Shown piece by piece: positions 32,640 through 44,081 of a stretch of DNA of 64,000 nt. The stretch is from Nesterenkonia pannonica. GTDB taxonomy: Bacteria; Actinomycetota; Actinomycetes; Actinomycetales; Micrococcaceae. Each line of letters begins with the position of its first letter. Position 1 is the stretch's first letter. The notes under the pieces are model-generated. The model was not told the origin of the DNA and did not search any database. It saw only the letters and a list, made by a program, of their open reading frames with translations. The stretch spans positions 372,001-436,000 of the forward strand of contig NZ_CP080575.1 of assembly GCF_019575955.1 (NCBI RefSeq), read 5' to 3'. A program made the position numbers and the translations under genes.

Positions 32640-33337
32640 TCAAATATTGTCGTGCTGAGAGTGCGACGGGCGTCGGCGGTCCTTCGCACCGGGCGCACCG
32701 AAGACGTGCACATCGCCGACGCGCTCCCAGCCGAGGTACTCATAGAGCTCCCGCCCGTCGTGGGTGGCCACCAGCAGTCCGTGCTCGACCTCCTGCTCGT
32801 GAGCGATGGCCAGCAGCGCACGGGTGACGAACGTGCCCAAGCCCTGCCATGGTAGTCGGGTGAGGTGTAGATGCGGTCGAGGATGCTGAATCCGTTGACG
32901 ACGGCGAGCCGTCCGCGTGCGGCCGTCTTGTCACCGTGCTTGACCGTGAAGAGGGTCCACTCATCGAAGTCGTTGCGGGAGGTCGTGAACTCCTCAGGAG
33001 TGATGGGGTCTTCGACGTCCTGGTGCTCCATGTCGGCGATCATGATGACCTCCTCGTCGGAGATCAGCTCCAGGCCGTCGATGGTGCGCAGATCCATGAC
33101 TTCGTCATTGGGCTCGGCGATCACGGTGAGGAGGCGCTTGGGGGATCGGCCCACGGCTGAGGCGATGCGGCGCAGCTCAACCTCATCGGGGGCGTAGAGC
33201 ACATGCTCGAGAGCCTCAGGGTCCGACGTCGGCTGAGCCGTGTGGACGCGGCCCTCATGGGTCACCTCATAGTTGTGGGTGCGGGCCCATCCGGTCACCC
33301 ACGTGCTGACCAAGTCATCATTCAGTTCCACTCCCAT
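32640..33337 (-). CDS. GNAT family N-acetyltransferase
   Basis: About 232 residues. The C-terminal GNAT fold shows [20 protein letters not shown], then (after a restored base near 32855) [19 protein letters not shown] as the acetyl-CoA loop, and [20 protein letters not shown] as the closing strand. The N-terminal half ([38 protein letters not shown]) is not a standard GNAT region. The substrate is unknown. The start at ATG 33335-33337 is chosen over the one at 33353-33355 because TATTGT (33344-33349) is 6 nt upstream. Confidence 0.78.
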
Positions 33338-33405
33338 AAATCCACAATATGGCATGGGTCACTGTTTGACCAGGCAGTGTGGCAACGGCCATCTATCCTG
33401 GTCAT

Positions 33406-34369
33406 GTGAGTCAGTCGCGCATAGTCCTCTACTACCATTTCACACCCTCGCCGACCCGGAAGGGGTCAAGCTGTGGCAGCGAACCCTGTGCCAGAAGCTT
33501 GGCCTGCGGGGACGGATCATCATCTCTGAGCACGGCATCAACGGGACCGTGGGAGGGGACATGGCGGCGGTCAAGCAGTACGCCAGAGAGACGCGCGGCT
33601 ACACGCCGTTCAAAGACGTCGCCTTCAAATGGTCCGAGGGCGGAGCCGAGGACTTCCCCGCCTGAGCGTCAAAGTGCGCCCTGAGCTGGTGGCCTTCGGG
33701 GTCCCCGACGAAGTCGCAGTCGACGAGAACGGTGTGGTCGGCGGCGGCGAGCACCTGAAGCCGACACAGGTGCATGAGCTGATCGATGCCAAGAAGCGCG
33801 ACGGAGTGAACGTCACCTTCCTCGACGGCCGCAACGCTATGGAGGCTCAGATTGGGAAGTTCAAGGACGCGGTCGTTCCTGACACCGAGACGACCCGGGA
33901 CTTCATCGCCGAGCTTGACTCCGGAAAGTACGACCACCTCAAGGATCAGCCCATCGTCACCTACTGCACCGGAGGGATTCGCTGCGAGGTGCTCTCGGCG
34001 CTGATGAGGAACAGAGGCTTCGAAGAGGTCTACCAGATCGACGGCGGGATCGTCCGCTACGGAGAGACCTTCGGCGACGACGGCTACTGGGAGGGTGAGC
34101 TGTACGTCTTCGACGGACGGATGAACACCCGCTTCAGCGAGAACGCGCGCACCATCGGCGAGTGCGCGAACTGCCGCGCGGAGACCTCGACGTTCTACAA
34201 CTGCATGGACCGCGGCTGCTCCACCCTTCAGCTCTACTGCGCCGACTGCGCCCACATCCCGGAGACGACCAGGTGCGCGCGCTGCGCTGCCCGTCTCGAC
34301 GCTGACCCGGCGGACCCCAACTCCGGGGTGCTCGGCAAGCCGCGCCGATCCCATCAGACCGCCGCATGA
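33406..34369 (+). CDS. trhO: tRNA uridine(34) hydroxylase TrhO (rhodanese-related)
   Basis: TrhO/YceA-type oxygen-dependent tRNA U34 hydroxylase, about 320 residues. Blocks: [20 protein letters not shown], the rhodanese domain [17 protein letters not shown] and [18 protein letters not shown] with active Cys, [17 protein letters not shown], and a C-terminal zinc-like cysteine set ([29 protein letters not shown]). The GTG at 33406 follows TATCCT (33394-33399) by 6 nt, so it is probably leaderless. Base losses near 33443 and 33660. Its TGA overlaps the next ATG (ATGA). Confidence 0.9.
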
Positions 34370-36038
34370 GCCCCTCACCCAGCCCGGCCCCGCCCTCCTG
34401 CGACGACCCGGAGCTGATCGCGTCCCTGCGTGAGGACCTCTCCGCTGCCTACTTCACCAACGACGGTGTCGCTGAGCTCCTCGGCGAGGACGCGGTGCAG
34501 GCCCTCGACCGGGAGCAGGTCGTGCCGGGGCAGCTGCGAATCCTGGAGCTGCTGGAGGCCGGTGCGCCTGCCGGTGCGGTGCTCACGGCCCTGTGGCTGG
34601 TCTCCATTGAAGTGACGCCCGAGCAGGTCGACGGCGCCCTCCCGCAGGTCCGCACGGATGGACTGGTCCGCCTGGGTCTGGCGGAGATCACCGAGGCGGA
34701 CCCCGAGGATCACGCCATCACCCCCAGGAGGGGCCCGAGTCGGCCGTCCGGCAGCGCGCGGGTGCCCGGCGCCGTGTCCGGCCCACCGCTGACCTGCGGC
34801 CGTACCAGGCGCAGCACGGGGAGACGGTGCATGACCTGTGGGTGCTCAGCGATCTCTCCTCCCACCAGGTCTCCGGGGCCCTGCCGCACGACCACGTGCT
34901 CGGCATCGGGCAGGCCAGCCTGACGCTGGCGGCATCCACTCACCGCCGGCAGGTGGCCACGGCCCTGGACATCGGCACGGGATGCGGCATCCAGCTTCTG
35001 CATCTGCTGCTGCACGCCGACCATGTGGTCGGCACCGACCTGTCGGAGCGGGCGCTGACGTGCGCGCGGTTCAACCTGCTGCTCAATGCGCCGACGCTGC
35101 GTCTGGATCCGCAGAATCTGCACTCGCGGGTCGAGCTCCTCCATGGCAGCCTGCTGGAGCCCGTGGCCGGTCGGCGGTTCGACCTCGTCGTGTCCAACCC
35201 CCGTTCGTCATCACCCTCGCACCGGTGCCCCGGATGAGGAGCTCTACACCTACCGCGACGGCGGCCGGGAGGGCGACACCCTCATGGCGGAGCTGGTCAG
35301 CGGCCTGCCCGCGGTGCTCGCGCCCGCCGGAACCGCCCAGATGCTCGGCAACTGGGAGATTCTCGAGGAGGATGCGATGGCCCGTCCGCGCGCCTGGGCC
35401 GAGGACTCGGGGCTGTCCGCATGGTTCATCCAGCGCGATGCTCAGACCCCGCCCAGTACGCAGAGATGTGGCTCAGGGAGGCCGGCGAGGAGCGGAACCT
35501 CGCCGAGTACCGCCGCAGCTACGCCGCCTACCTGCGTGACTTTGAGGCGCGCGGAGTGCGCAGCGTCGGCTTCGGGATGATCTGGCTGGGCAGGCCCCAG
35601 GAGGACGGGTCCCTGCCCTGGCGCCGGTTCGAGGAGCTCACCGGCGAGGTTCAGCAGCCGCTGGGCCCGGTGATCGGACGGACCGCGGAGCGCGCCGTGC
35701 GGGATCGCCGGAGCATCCTGGCCGAACACTTCACGGTGGCCGGAGACGTCACCGAGGAGCGGTACCAGCGCTTCGGCGCTGAGCATCCCGAAGTCATCCT
35801 CGCCCGGCAGGGTGCGGGCCTGCGGCGAGCCCGTCCCATCAGCAGCGCAGCGGCTTACTTCATGGCCGCCTCTGACGGGGAACTGGCCGCCGGACAGATC
35901 ATCACAGCAGTGTGCGCACTGACTGATGCTGACGAAGATGCCCTGCAGGCGGAGGTTCTGGACCTTTGCGCCGACGGATTCCTCACCCTATATAGTGAGG
36001 CGCAGCCGCCAAGCAGCAGCACCGCTGCACCCCAGTAG
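34366..36038 (+). CDS. SAM-dependent methyltransferase (NPPF type)
   Basis: Class I methyltransferase of about 555 residues with an N-terminal helical region ([20 protein letters not shown]) and a Rossmann domain: [19 protein letters not shown] (motif I), [20 protein letters not shown], and [13 protein letters not shown] (after one restored base at 35205), the NPPF motif of enzymes that methylate planar nitrogens. A further C-terminal domain ([20 protein letters not shown]) ends in a small helical segment. The target could be protein glutamine, rRNA or DNA bases; I cannot choose. ATGA overlap with trhO; frame breaks near 34730, 35205 and 35450. Confidence 0.78.
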
Positions 36039-36053
36039 GTTCCAAGGAGATCA

Positions 36054-38803
36054 GTGCCTCAAGGCAAGAAGCTCGTCATCGTCGAGTCCCCGGCTAAATC
36101 CCGCTCCATCGCAAAGTACATGGGCGACGACTTCATCGTGGATGCCTCGGCGGGGCACATCCGTGACCTCCCGCAGCCCTCAGAGCTGCCGGATGACATG
36201 AAGAAGGGGCCCTTCGGCAAATTTGCCGTGGATCCCGACCACGGATTCGAGCCCTACTATGTGATTTCGACTCAAAGAAGTCCAAGGTCCGGGAGCTCAA
36301 GCAGCTGCTGAAGGAAGCCGACGAGCTCTACCTCGCCACGGATGCCGACAGGGAGGGCGAGGCCATCGCCTGGCACCTCTATGAGGTGCTCAAGCCCAAG
36401 GTCCCCACATTCCGGCTCACCTTCACGGAGATCACCAAGGAGGGGATCACCCGTGCCATGGAGTCCCCTCGCGAGATCGACACCGATCTGGTCGATGCGC
36501 AGGAGACCCGACGGATCCTCGACCGCCTCTACGGCTACGAGATCTCCCCGGTGCTGTGGCGCAAAGTCGGCCGCGGCCTCTCAGCGGGCCGTGTTCAGTC
36601 GGTGGCCACCCGCCTGGTGGTGGACCGGGAGCGCGAGCGCATGGCCTTCGTTCCGGCCTCCTACTGGGACCTCAGCGGTGAGTTCGCCACCGCCTCCGAG
36701 GAGACTTTCACCGCCAAGCTGAACGCCGTCGACGGCCGCAGGATCGCGCAGGGAAGCGACTTCGACGAGACCGGTCAGCTGAAGAAGTCCCGGCAGGACG
36801 TTGCCGTCCTGGGCCAGGACGAGGCGCAGTCGCTGGCCGACGGGCTGCTGGAGGCCAGCTTCACTGTGGACTCCTCGAGGAGAAGCCCTACAGCCGCTCT
36901 ACCGCAGCCTCCGTTCATCACCTCCACCCTGCAGCAGGACGCAGCACGCAGGCTCCGCTTCTCGTCCCGCGTGGCCATGCAGGTGGCGCAGCGGCTCTAT
37001 GAGAACGGCTACATCACCTACATGCGAACTGATTCGACCACGCTGTCGAATGAGGCGCTCAACGCGGCCCGGAAGCAGGCCACCGAGCTCTACTCGGCCG
37101 CGCATGTGCCGGATAAGCCGCGCGTCTACGGCAAGCGCAGCCAGACCGCGCAGGAGGCCCACGAGGCCATCCGGCCCGCAGGCGACTCCTTCCGCACTCC
37201 CAAGCAGGTCAAGGGTGAGCTCTCCGCCGACGAGTTCCGGCTCTACGAGCTGGTCTGGAAGCGCACAGTCGCCTCCCAGATGGAGGACGCGAAGGGCTTC
37301 ACTGCCAGCGTGCGCCTCACCGGTGAGGCCTCCGACGGCCGCAGCGCCACCTTCGGCGCATCCGGCACGGTCATCACTTTCCCCGGGTTCCTCGCCGCCT
37401 ACGAAGAGGTGGCCGACGACTCCGAGAAGAAGGACGAGGACGCGAAGTCCGCCAAGGACAAGCGCCTTCCGCAGCTCGAAGAGGGTCAGAGCCTCACCGG
37501 CACGGACGTGGAGGCCAAGGGGCACGAGACCACGCCCCCGCCCGGTACACCGAGGCCAGCATCGTGGCCGAGCTGGAGAAGCGCGAGATCGGCCGTCCCT
37601 CCACCTACGCGCCCACCATCTCCACCATCATGGACCGCGGCTACGTCACCAAGCGAGGCTCCGCCCTCGTGCCCTCCTGGACTGCATTCAGCGTGATCCG
37701 TCTGCTGGAGGAGCACTTCGGCAAGTATGTCGACTACGACTTCACCGCCCGGCTCGAGGGCGATCTGGACCAGATCGCCCGCGGGGACGTGGAGCGGGAG
37801 GTGTGGCTCCAAGGGTTCTACTTCGGTGCGGAGAGCGCTGAGGAGGGATTGAAGAATGTGGTCGAGAACCTCGGGGAAATCGACGCTCGAGCGATCAACA
37901 CCATCCGAGTTGCCGAGGGTGTGGACGTTCGCGTCGGCCGCTACGGACCGTACCTGGAGCGCCCGAACCCCGACGGTGAGGCGGATGAGAACGGCGAGCT
38001 GAAGATGCTCCGCGCCAACGTTCCCGAGGAGATCGCCCCGGATGAGCTGACCACGGACAAGGCTGAGGAGCTCTTCCAGCAGGCGGCGCAGTCCGGCCGC
38101 GTGCTGGGCACCGATCCTGAGACCGGCCGGGAGATCGTCGCGAAGGACGGTCGTTTCGGCCCCTACGTCACCGAAGTCATCCCCGAGATGACGGAGGAGG
38201 AGATGCAGGCGTATCTGGACGCCCTGCCGACGGAGTACTACAAGAACGGCAAGCCCAAGCCCAAGAAGAAGCCGAAGCCGGTCAAGCCGCGCACCGGCTC
38301 GCTGCTGAAGTCGATGTCGCTGGAGAGCGTGTCCATCGACGATGCCCTGCTGCTGCTGTCTCTGCCGCGCACCGTGGGCACCGACGAGGACGGCCAGGAG
38401 ATCACGGCTCAGAACGGCCGATTCGGGCCGTACCTGAAGAAGGGCAGCGACTCCCGGTCCCTGGAGTCCGAGGAGCAGCTCTTCAGCATCACCGAGGATG
38501 AGGCTCGGAAGATCTACGCCCAGCCGAAGCAGCGCGGCCGCCAGGCTGCTGCCGCCCCTGGCGGAGTTCGGCGCTGACCCCACCACGGAGAAGCCCGTGG
38601 TGGTCAAGGAAGGACGCTTCGGCGCCTACGTCACCGACGGGGAGACCAATGTCACGGTGCCGCGCAGCGTGACCCTGGAACAGCTCACCAAGGAGCAGGC
38701 GTTCTCCCTGTTGGCCGAAAAGCGAGCCAAGGGCCCGGCCACGGGTGCCAAGAAGAAGAGCAGCGGCGGGGCTCGTAAGAAGACCGCCGCGAAGAAGTCC
38801 TAG
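36054..38803 (+). CDS. topA: DNA topoisomerase I
   Basis: Type IA topoisomerase, about 918 residues, relaxing negative supercoils. The Toprim domain has KLVIVESPAKSRSIAKYMGD and ELYLATDADREGEAIAWHLY. The core has LDRLYGYEISPVLWRKVGRG and GLSAGRVQSVATRLVVDRER, and the active-site tyrosine lies in NGYITYMRTDSTTLSNEA. The C-terminal half carries Toprim_C_Rpt repeats (VRVGRYGPYLERPNPDGEAD, REIVAKDGRFGPYVTEVIPE, EITAQNGRFGPYLKKGSDSR, VVVKEGRFGAYVTDGETNVT) and a Lys-rich tail. The GTG at 36054 follows AAGGAG by 5 nt. Base losses near 36270, 36885, 37545 and 38565 break the frame. Confidence 0.95.
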
Positions 38804-38829
38804 GACCACTGAGGGGACGCAGGAGATTC

Positions 38830-39910
38830 ATGCGACTGGGTGTGCTCGACATCGGATCGAACACCGTCCATCTGGCTCTGGTCGACGCGCACATCGGCGC
38901 GAAGCCTGAGCCGTTCGCCTCGCACAAGCGGCCGCTGTCGCTCGTGCAGCATCTGGACGCGGACGGGGCCATTACGGAGCACGGGCAGGATCAGCTCCTC
39001 AGCTTCATCAATGACGCCATGAGGTTCGCCACCCGTCACCGGGCGGAGGATCTGCTGGCCTTCTGCACCTCTGCCATCAGAGAGTCGGCCAACGGCGAGC
39101 AGGTGCTTCAGCGGGTCCAGGCGGAGACCGACATTGAGCTCACCGAGCTCACCGGCGCGCAGGAGTCTGCTATGACGTTCTTCGCGGTGCGCCGCTGGCA
39201 CGGGTGGTCAGCCGGGCACATCCTGAATTTCGACATCGGGGCGGCTCGCTGGAGATCGCCTACGGGCAGGATGAGCTGCCCTCCACCGCGCTGAGCGTGC
39301 CGCTGGGTGCGGCGAGGCTGACCCGCGAATGGCTCCTGAGGAGCTGCAGGAGGGCGGTCGGCTGAGCGACCAGGCGCCATCGAAGGCACAGGTGAAGGAG
39401 CTGCGCGCCTTCGCCGCCGAGGAGGTGAGGGCCGCGCGCCGTGAGTTCCCGCAGAACCTGGAGATCCCGACGACGCCGAAGACGATGGTCACCGCGACCT
39501 CCAAGACGTTCCGCTCCCTGGCGCGCCTGACCGGGTCGGCCCCGTCTGAGGATGGGCCGTATGTCCTCGGACGCTGAAGCACAAGGATCTGAAGGCGCTG
39601 GTGAAGAAGCTCGGGAGCTTCCCGCCACGGAGCGCGCTCAGCTTCCCGGCGTCTCAGAGACGAGGGCGCCCCAGGTGCTCGCCGGTGCGATTGCGGCGGA
39701 GGCTGCGATGAAGGCTTTTGGGGCCGAGGAGATGACGATCTGCCCCTGGGCGCTGCGCGAGGGCCTGATCCTGCGTCGATTGGATGCGCTGTCCTGCTCC
39801 AACGGCGTGTCCCTGCCGTCCGCCCCGGTGTGGGCCACGTCGACCTGGCCCGTGAGCTGCGCAGGCCCAATCACAAGGACGTCCGGCAGATCACCGTGGA
39901 GCACGCCTGA
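38830..39910 (+). CDS. Ppx/GppA family phosphatase
   Basis: Exopolyphosphatase or pppGpp phosphatase-like enzyme of the actinobacterial Ppx1/Rv0496 kind, about 355 residues. It starts [20 protein letters not shown] (ASKHA phosphate-1 motif), continues [20 protein letters not shown] and ITELTGAQ-like region, [20 protein letters not shown] (phosphate-2, across a restored GG) and the end [16 protein letters not shown] frame shift near 39790-39840 leads to [20 protein letters not shown], ending at TGA 39908-39910, which shares a base with the next ATG. It follows topA by 26 bp. Confidence 0.87.
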
Positions 39911-40719
39911 TGAGTGGGCCCCGCTCTCGCATTCCCGTGGCGCTGTCCACCTCATCGATGTATCCGCTGCGTCTTGATGCGACGTTCGCCATAGCGCAGG
40001 ACCTGGGCTACGACGGCATCGAGGTGATGGTCACCCACCGCGCTGAGACCCAGCAGGCATCCATGATCAACGAGGCTGTTCAGCGCTTCGGGCTGCCTGT
40101 GATGGCCATCCACGCCCCGACCCTGCTGCTGACCCAGCAGGTCTGGGGCACCGCGGACGAGAAGCTGTGGAAGTCTGCCCAGCTGGCCGCGGAGGTCGGA
40201 GCCTCCGCCGTCGTCGCCCACCCCCGTTCCGGTGGCAGGGCGCTTACGCGGTGCGCTTCCCGGAGCTGGTCGATGAGATCGAGGCGGAGACCGGCATCAT
40301 GTTCGCCGTGGAGAACATGTACCCTGGCGTGCCCGGGGCGCGAGGCGAAGATGTATCTGCCCCACTGGAACCCGGTGGCCTACGGATACAAGCACGTCAC
40401 GTGGGACTTCGCACGCGGCCACGGCCGAGGACGACTCCTACGAGGCGGTGAAGGCTCTGGGCTCTCGCCTGCGCCACGTTCACCTGACAGACGGCTGGTC
40501 CAACGGCTTCAAGGACGACCACCTCGTGCCGGGGCTCGGAGAGCAGCGGGTGGCCGAATCGATGGAGCTGATCGGTCAGCCGGACTTCGGCGGCTCAGGG
40601 TTCGACGGTGTGGTCGCGGTGGAAGTGTCCACTCGCAGCGCCAAGCAGGTGGGGAGCGGGAGCGCATGCTCGCCGACTCCCTGCGCTTCGCCCGCTACCA
40701 CCTCGGCCAAGAGGACTAG
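39910..40719 (+). CDS. Sugar phosphate isomerase/epimerase (AP-endonuclease-2 TIM barrel)
   Basis: TIM-barrel protein of the xylose-isomerase-like/AP endonuclease 2 superfamily, about 270 residues. Blocks: [69 protein letters not shown] (metal-binding Glu), [28 protein letters not shown] (His and Asp ligands) and [13 protein letters not shown] (Glu). This group pairs with ppx and proC in many actinobacteria, with unknown substrate. It starts on the ppx stop (TGATG). Frame breaks near 40225, 40340, 40420 and 40655. Confidence 0.78.
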   Translation: MSGPRSRIPVALSTSSMYPLRLDATFAIAQDLGYDGIEVMVTHRAETQQASMINEAVQRFGLPVMAIHAPTLLLTQQVWGTADEKLWKSAQLAAEVGASAVVAHPRSGGRALTRCASRSWSMRSRRRPASCSPWRTCTLACPGREAKMYLPHWNPVAYGYKHVTWDFARGHGRGRLLRGGEGSGLSPAPRSPDRRLVQRLQGRPPRAGARRAAGGRIDGADRSAGLRRLRVRRCGRGGSVHSQRQAGGERERMLADSLRFARYHLGQED

Positions 40720-40848
40720 AGCTTTACTCCCACTCGGGGAAATAACTGGGAGCAGTGGACGAGATAGAAGATCTGGCGCTCCGCATCAGCATCCTCATGC
40801 GCGATATCGAACTCTGACTCGCCGCCGAATCCGCTCTAGGGTGGGGGC

Positions 40849-41685
40849 ATGAGTTCTGTGAAGATTGCGATGCTGGGGCTGGGCTCCATGAACGGGGCCA
40901 TCCTGGCCGGACTGCTCGGATCCGGGGTCCCACCCGAGAACGTGACCGTCACCAATCGGTCCGAAGCCTCCGCCCAGCGATCCCGAGACGAGTACGGGGT
41001 CACCGCGCTGGCCGAGGAGAGTGCCCCGGGGCCAATCTGGAGGCTGTGGCGGAAGCGGACGTCGTCTTCCTGGGGTCAAGCCCCACCAGATCACCGACCT
41101 CTGCACTGAGATCAGAGAGGCGGTCCGTCCCGACGCTGCGGTGGTCTCCGTGGCCGCGGCTGTCACCCTGACATGATGCAGAGCGCCCTGCGGCAGAACC
41201 AGCTTACCATCCGCACCATGCCCAACACACCGCTGTCCGTCGGCGCGGGCGTGGTCGGACTGGCACCAGGGGACCACGCCACCCAGGAGCAGACGGAAAC
41301 GGTCGCGGAGCTCCTCTCAGCGGCTTACCGCGTGCACATCCTCGACGAGCCGCAGATCGACGCCCTCACCGGGGTCGCCGGTTCGGGCCCGGCCTACGCC
41401 TTCTACCTCGCCGAGCACATGGCCGCCGCAGGCGTCGAAATGGGACTGGACCCGGACCTCGCCGCGGCCCTCGCCGCCCAGACGCTCTACGGCGCCGGCA
41501 CGATGCTCGTCGAGAACCTCGGTGTCCTCGACGCCGCTCAGCTGCGACGCAACGTCACCAGCCCCAACGGCACCACCGAGCAGGCCATTCGCACCTTCGA
41601 CGAGGCCGACATGGGGCACACCATCCGCGCCGGAGCCAAAGCCTCATCCGAACGTGCGGCTGAGATCAGCCAGTCGCTTCGCTGA
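40849..41685 (+). CDS. proC: Pyrroline-5-carboxylate reductase
   Basis: Last step of proline biosynthesis. The Rossmann motif is KIAMLGLGSMNGAILAGLLG; then VFLGVKPHQI (across a base loss), IRTMPNTPLSVGAGVVGLAP and the dimerisation/catalytic block DALTGVAGSGPAYAFYLAEH, ending GTTEQAIRTFDEADMG. GCTTAC miscalls at 41203-41208 (Pro-Ala before IRTMPNT) and 41323-41328 (a conserved Gly read as Tyr) are informative. TAGGGT (40837-40842) is 6 nt before the ATG. The 3' end overlaps the convergent glutaredoxin gene by 20 bp. Confidence 0.93.
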
Positions 41686-41911
41686 GCATCCGACGCAGCC
41701 GGGCGGCGTCGAAGCGCCAAAAATCGCGGGGCACCCCGTCGATCCGCAGCACCGGGATCTCCTCCGCGAACTGCTCCGCCAGCACGGGGTCCTGCGAAAT
41801 GTCCGACGTTCGGTGCTCCAGCCCGAACTCGGCGCACACCTCAGCGGTCACAGCGACGGCGTCCGCGCACAAGTGGCAGCCCGGCTTCACCAGAACCTCA
41901 ACGTCAGTCAC
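41666..41911 (-). CDS. Glutaredoxin-like (DUF836) protein
   Basis: Intact protein of about 81 residues with a thioredoxin-fold start VEVLVKPGCHLCADAVAV (CxxC), the cis-Pro segment EEIPVLRIDGVPRDFWRFD and a C-terminal helix. It is a small thiol-redox protein of unknown partner. The GTG at 41909-41911 fits GAGAGGA 7 nt upstream; a GTG 6 nt earlier is also possible. Its 3' end lies inside the proC 3' end. Confidence 0.82.
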   Translation of the reverse strand: MTDVEVLVKPGCHLCADAVAVTAEVCAEFGLEHRTSDISQDPVLAEQFAEEIPVLRIDGVPRDFWRFDAARLRRMLSEATG

Positions 41912-41947
41912 AAGCACATCCTCTCAGCCGAATCCTCGGCACACAGC

Positions 41948-41982
41948 AGGGCCCCGGACTCTCAATGAGAATCCGGGGCCCT
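41948..41982 (-). terminator. Terminator after the bS22-type gene
   Basis: AGGGCCCCGGA (41948-41958) and TCCGGGGCCCT (41972-41982) form a perfect 11-bp stem around a 13-nt loop that can pair further (CTCTCA/TGAGAA). It has no U-run and lies 12 bp after the small ribosomal gene and 36 bp upstream of the glutaredoxin start. Confidence 0.75.
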
Positions 41983-41994
41983 GCGTGAAGCTCG

Positions 41995-42093
41995 CTACTT
42001 CTTGTTGCGTCGCTGGTGACGCGTCTTGCGCAGACGTTTGCGGTGCTTCTTCTTCGCCATGCGCTTGCGGCGCTTCTTAATCACTGAACCCAT
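41995..42093 (-). CDS. bS22/AURKAIP1-COX24-domain ribosomal protein (32 residues)
   Basis: Very small, highly basic protein: MGSVIKKRRKRMAKKKHRKR, then LRKTRHQRRNKK. It matches the actinobacterial ribosomal small protein with the AURKAIP1/COX24 motif (called bS22 or bL37) found in mycobacterial ribosome structures. The ATG at 42091-42093 follows AAGGATTG by about 7 nt. It is commonly located next to proC and the glutaredoxin gene, as here. Confidence 0.93.
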   Translation of the reverse strand: MGSVIKKRRKRMAKKKHRKRLRKTRHQRRNKK

Positions 42094-42203
42094 AGGGCGA
42101 CAATCCTTGTCTATAGGGGATAAGGCCAAAATGGTCTCGAAGTAGTTTACAGACCGCATCACATCACACGAAACTAGCGCGCGTCGTCGGGAGTTAGGCC
42201 TGT

Positions 42204-43388
42204 TCAGTCGTAGTGCGGGTCGAGGCCCCAGAACGGGAAGATCTCCTTGCGCGTCTGGATCACGGCGCGGTCTGCGTCATCCTCCGGGTCATAGCCTTCG
42301 CTCCAGCTGCGGAAGACCGGATCGACGCCGTCGCCCATTGTCTGCGGAGCAGCGGCCCCCGGCTCTCGACTTCAGCCTGCCACGCCGAGGGGTGGGCGCT
42401 TCAGGCGGCAGGGGATCTCCGGCGACGATGGCCGTCAGGTGCGCCCACGTGCGAGGCACCACGTCGAAGACGGCGTAGCCCCCGCCGCCCGTGGCGATCC
42501 AGCGCCCGCCGCAGTGCCCGTCCGCCAGCTCCCCAACGGCCAGAGCGAGCTGCCGCTGCCCTCGATGCTCATCTGCAGGTCGCTCAGCGGATCACGCGCA
42601 TGCGCGTCAGCGCCGTGCTGAGAAATGATGACCTCAGGGGCGAAGGCTTCCAAGAGGGCTTAAGCACCGTCGCGTCGAAGGCGCGGAGGAAGCCCGCATC
42701 CCCGTCTCTTCAGGAAGGGACACGTTGACGCTGGTTCCGGCCGCATCCCCGGAACCGGTCTCGTTCGGGTACCCGGAGAACGGGAACAGGTTCGCCCCCG
42801 ACTGGTGCAGCGAGATGGTCATCACGCGAGGGTCGTCATAGAAGATCTGCTGGGTTCCGTCCCCATGGTGGGCATCCAGGTCGATGCAGGCCACACGGCT
42901 GATCCCTCCGTCCAGCAGAATTCTGACAGCGAGCGCCACGTCGTTGTAGACGCAGAACCCTCCGGCCGAGCTACCTGAGCGTGGTGCATGCCCCCGGCGA
43001 AGTTCACGCCGCGCGTGATGCTCCCGGATGCGACCTGCTCGGCAAGCGCCGCAGTTCCGTAAACAATGAGGGCTGCGCCGGTGTGCATCGCCTCGAAGAC
43101 CGGGTTGTCCTCCGTGCCCAGTCCGTGCGCCCTCGAGCCCGTCCCATGCTGCCCTGCTGCCTCGACAGCTGCGAGGTACGCCTCGGTGTGGATCGTGCGC
43201 AGCTGATCCGTGCTGGCAGGGGCGGGCGCAATGGTGGTGACCTTCTCGAGCAGTCCCAGCTCCGCGCACAGACGCTCTGTGAGCTCCAGGCGTGCCGGGT
43301 CCATGGGGTGCCGATCCCCGAACCGGAACTCCAGCAGCGCAGGATCCCACACCAGGGCGGCTGGAGGGGAGAGAGGCGGCCGGTTCAC
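42204..43388 (-). CDS. acuC: Acetoin utilization protein AcuC-like histone deacetylase
   Basis: Class I/II histone deacetylase fold, about 395 residues, probably deacetylating protein lysines (for example acetyl-CoA synthetase in AcuC systems). Motifs: LVWDPALLEFRFGDRHPMDP, RTIHTEAYLAAVEAAGQHGT, GVNFAGGMHHAQ (catalytic His pair), GFCVYNDVALAVRILLDGG, VACIDLDAHHGDGTQQIFYD (zinc Asp/His), MTISLHQSG and VIISQHGADAHARDPL (zinc Asp region). Zinc Asp and His residues are intact. A GCTTAAGC miscall at 42658-42665 and base losses elsewhere break the frame; repaired, the chain ends FPFWGLDPHYD. The GTG at 43388 follows TAGGCT (43396-43401, minus) by 7 nt. A substrate link to acs is inference. Confidence 0.87.
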
Positions 43389-43409
43389 ATGGCCAAGCCT
43401 ATGCCAGCC

Positions 43410-44081
43410 TCACACGTGGTCAGCGAAGTACTCCAGTTTGCTGACGTCCCCGGACACGACGATCGTGTCCCCGGCTGAGACCAGAGTGTCAGGCTGGGCG
43501 TAGACGAAGTCCTCACCGGGAGACTTCACACCCACGACGTTCACGCCCAGCCGCTTGCGCGGCTGAGTCTGGTCGATGGTCTTGCCGTGGAGGATCTTCG
43601 GCGGACGCATCTTCACGATCGCGAAGTCATCGTCGAACTTGATGAAGTCGAGCATCTGTCCCGAGACCAGGTGCGCCGCACGGACGCCGGCGTCGTGCTC
43701 GGGGTAGATGACATGGTGGCATCCGATGCGGGTCAGGATCTTGCCGTGGGTGGGGTTGATGGCCTTCGCCCACACCTGCTTCACCCCGATGTCCACGAGG
43801 TTCGCGGCAATCAGGACTGACGATTCGATCGATGTGCCGACCCCCACCACGGCGGAGTCGAACTCGTGGGCGCCCAGCTGCTTCAGCGCCTCCATGTCGG
43901 TGGCGTCGGCCTGAACCGTGTGGGTGAAGATGTCGGCGAACTTCTGGACCAGGCGTCCGTCGCTGTCCACCGCGAGGACCTCCTTGTCCTGGGAGACCAG
44001 CTGCTCGCCCAGGGCGATGCCGAAGCGGCCCAGGCCGACCACCAGGATCGGCTTATTCGGGGTGCGTCGTTCTCTAGCCAA
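43410..44081 (-). CDS. trkA: Trk potassium uptake regulatory subunit
   Basis: Single-RCK KtrA/TrkA protein of 223 residues, intact. RCK_N: PILVVGLGRFGIALGEQLVS (NAD-binding GxGxxG), EVLAVDSDGRLVQKFADIFT, VVGVGTSIESSVLIAANLVD. RCK_C: KILHGKTIDQTQPRKRLGVN and LVSAGDTIVVSGDVSKLEYF. It gates the TrkH channel in response to nucleotide binding. The start is TTG 44079-44081, overlapping the trkH stop by 8 bp, so translation is coupled. Confidence 0.93.
   Translation of the reverse strand: MARERRTPNKPILVVGLGRFGIALGEQLVSQDKEVLAVDSDGRLVQKFADIFTHTVQADATDMEALKQLGAHEFDSAVVGVGTSIESSVLIAANLVDIGVKQVWAKAINPTHGKILTRIGCHHVIYPEHDAGVRAAHLVSGQMLDFIKFDDDFAIVKMRPPKILHGKTIDQTQPRKRLGVNVVGVKSPGEDFVYAQPDTLVSAGDTIVVSGDVSKLEYFADHV

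Noticed and set aside
32493..32640. SAM riboswitch upstream of the homocysteine methyltransferase
   Set aside because: Apart from one 9-bp inverted repeat I find none of the conserved core elements of known SAM or SAH riboswitch classes.
40755..40817. 20-codon reading frame between the isomerase gene and proC (GTG start, ends ...RDIEL)
   Set aside because: It has a possible GGGAG upstream, but it is too short to support without conservation data.
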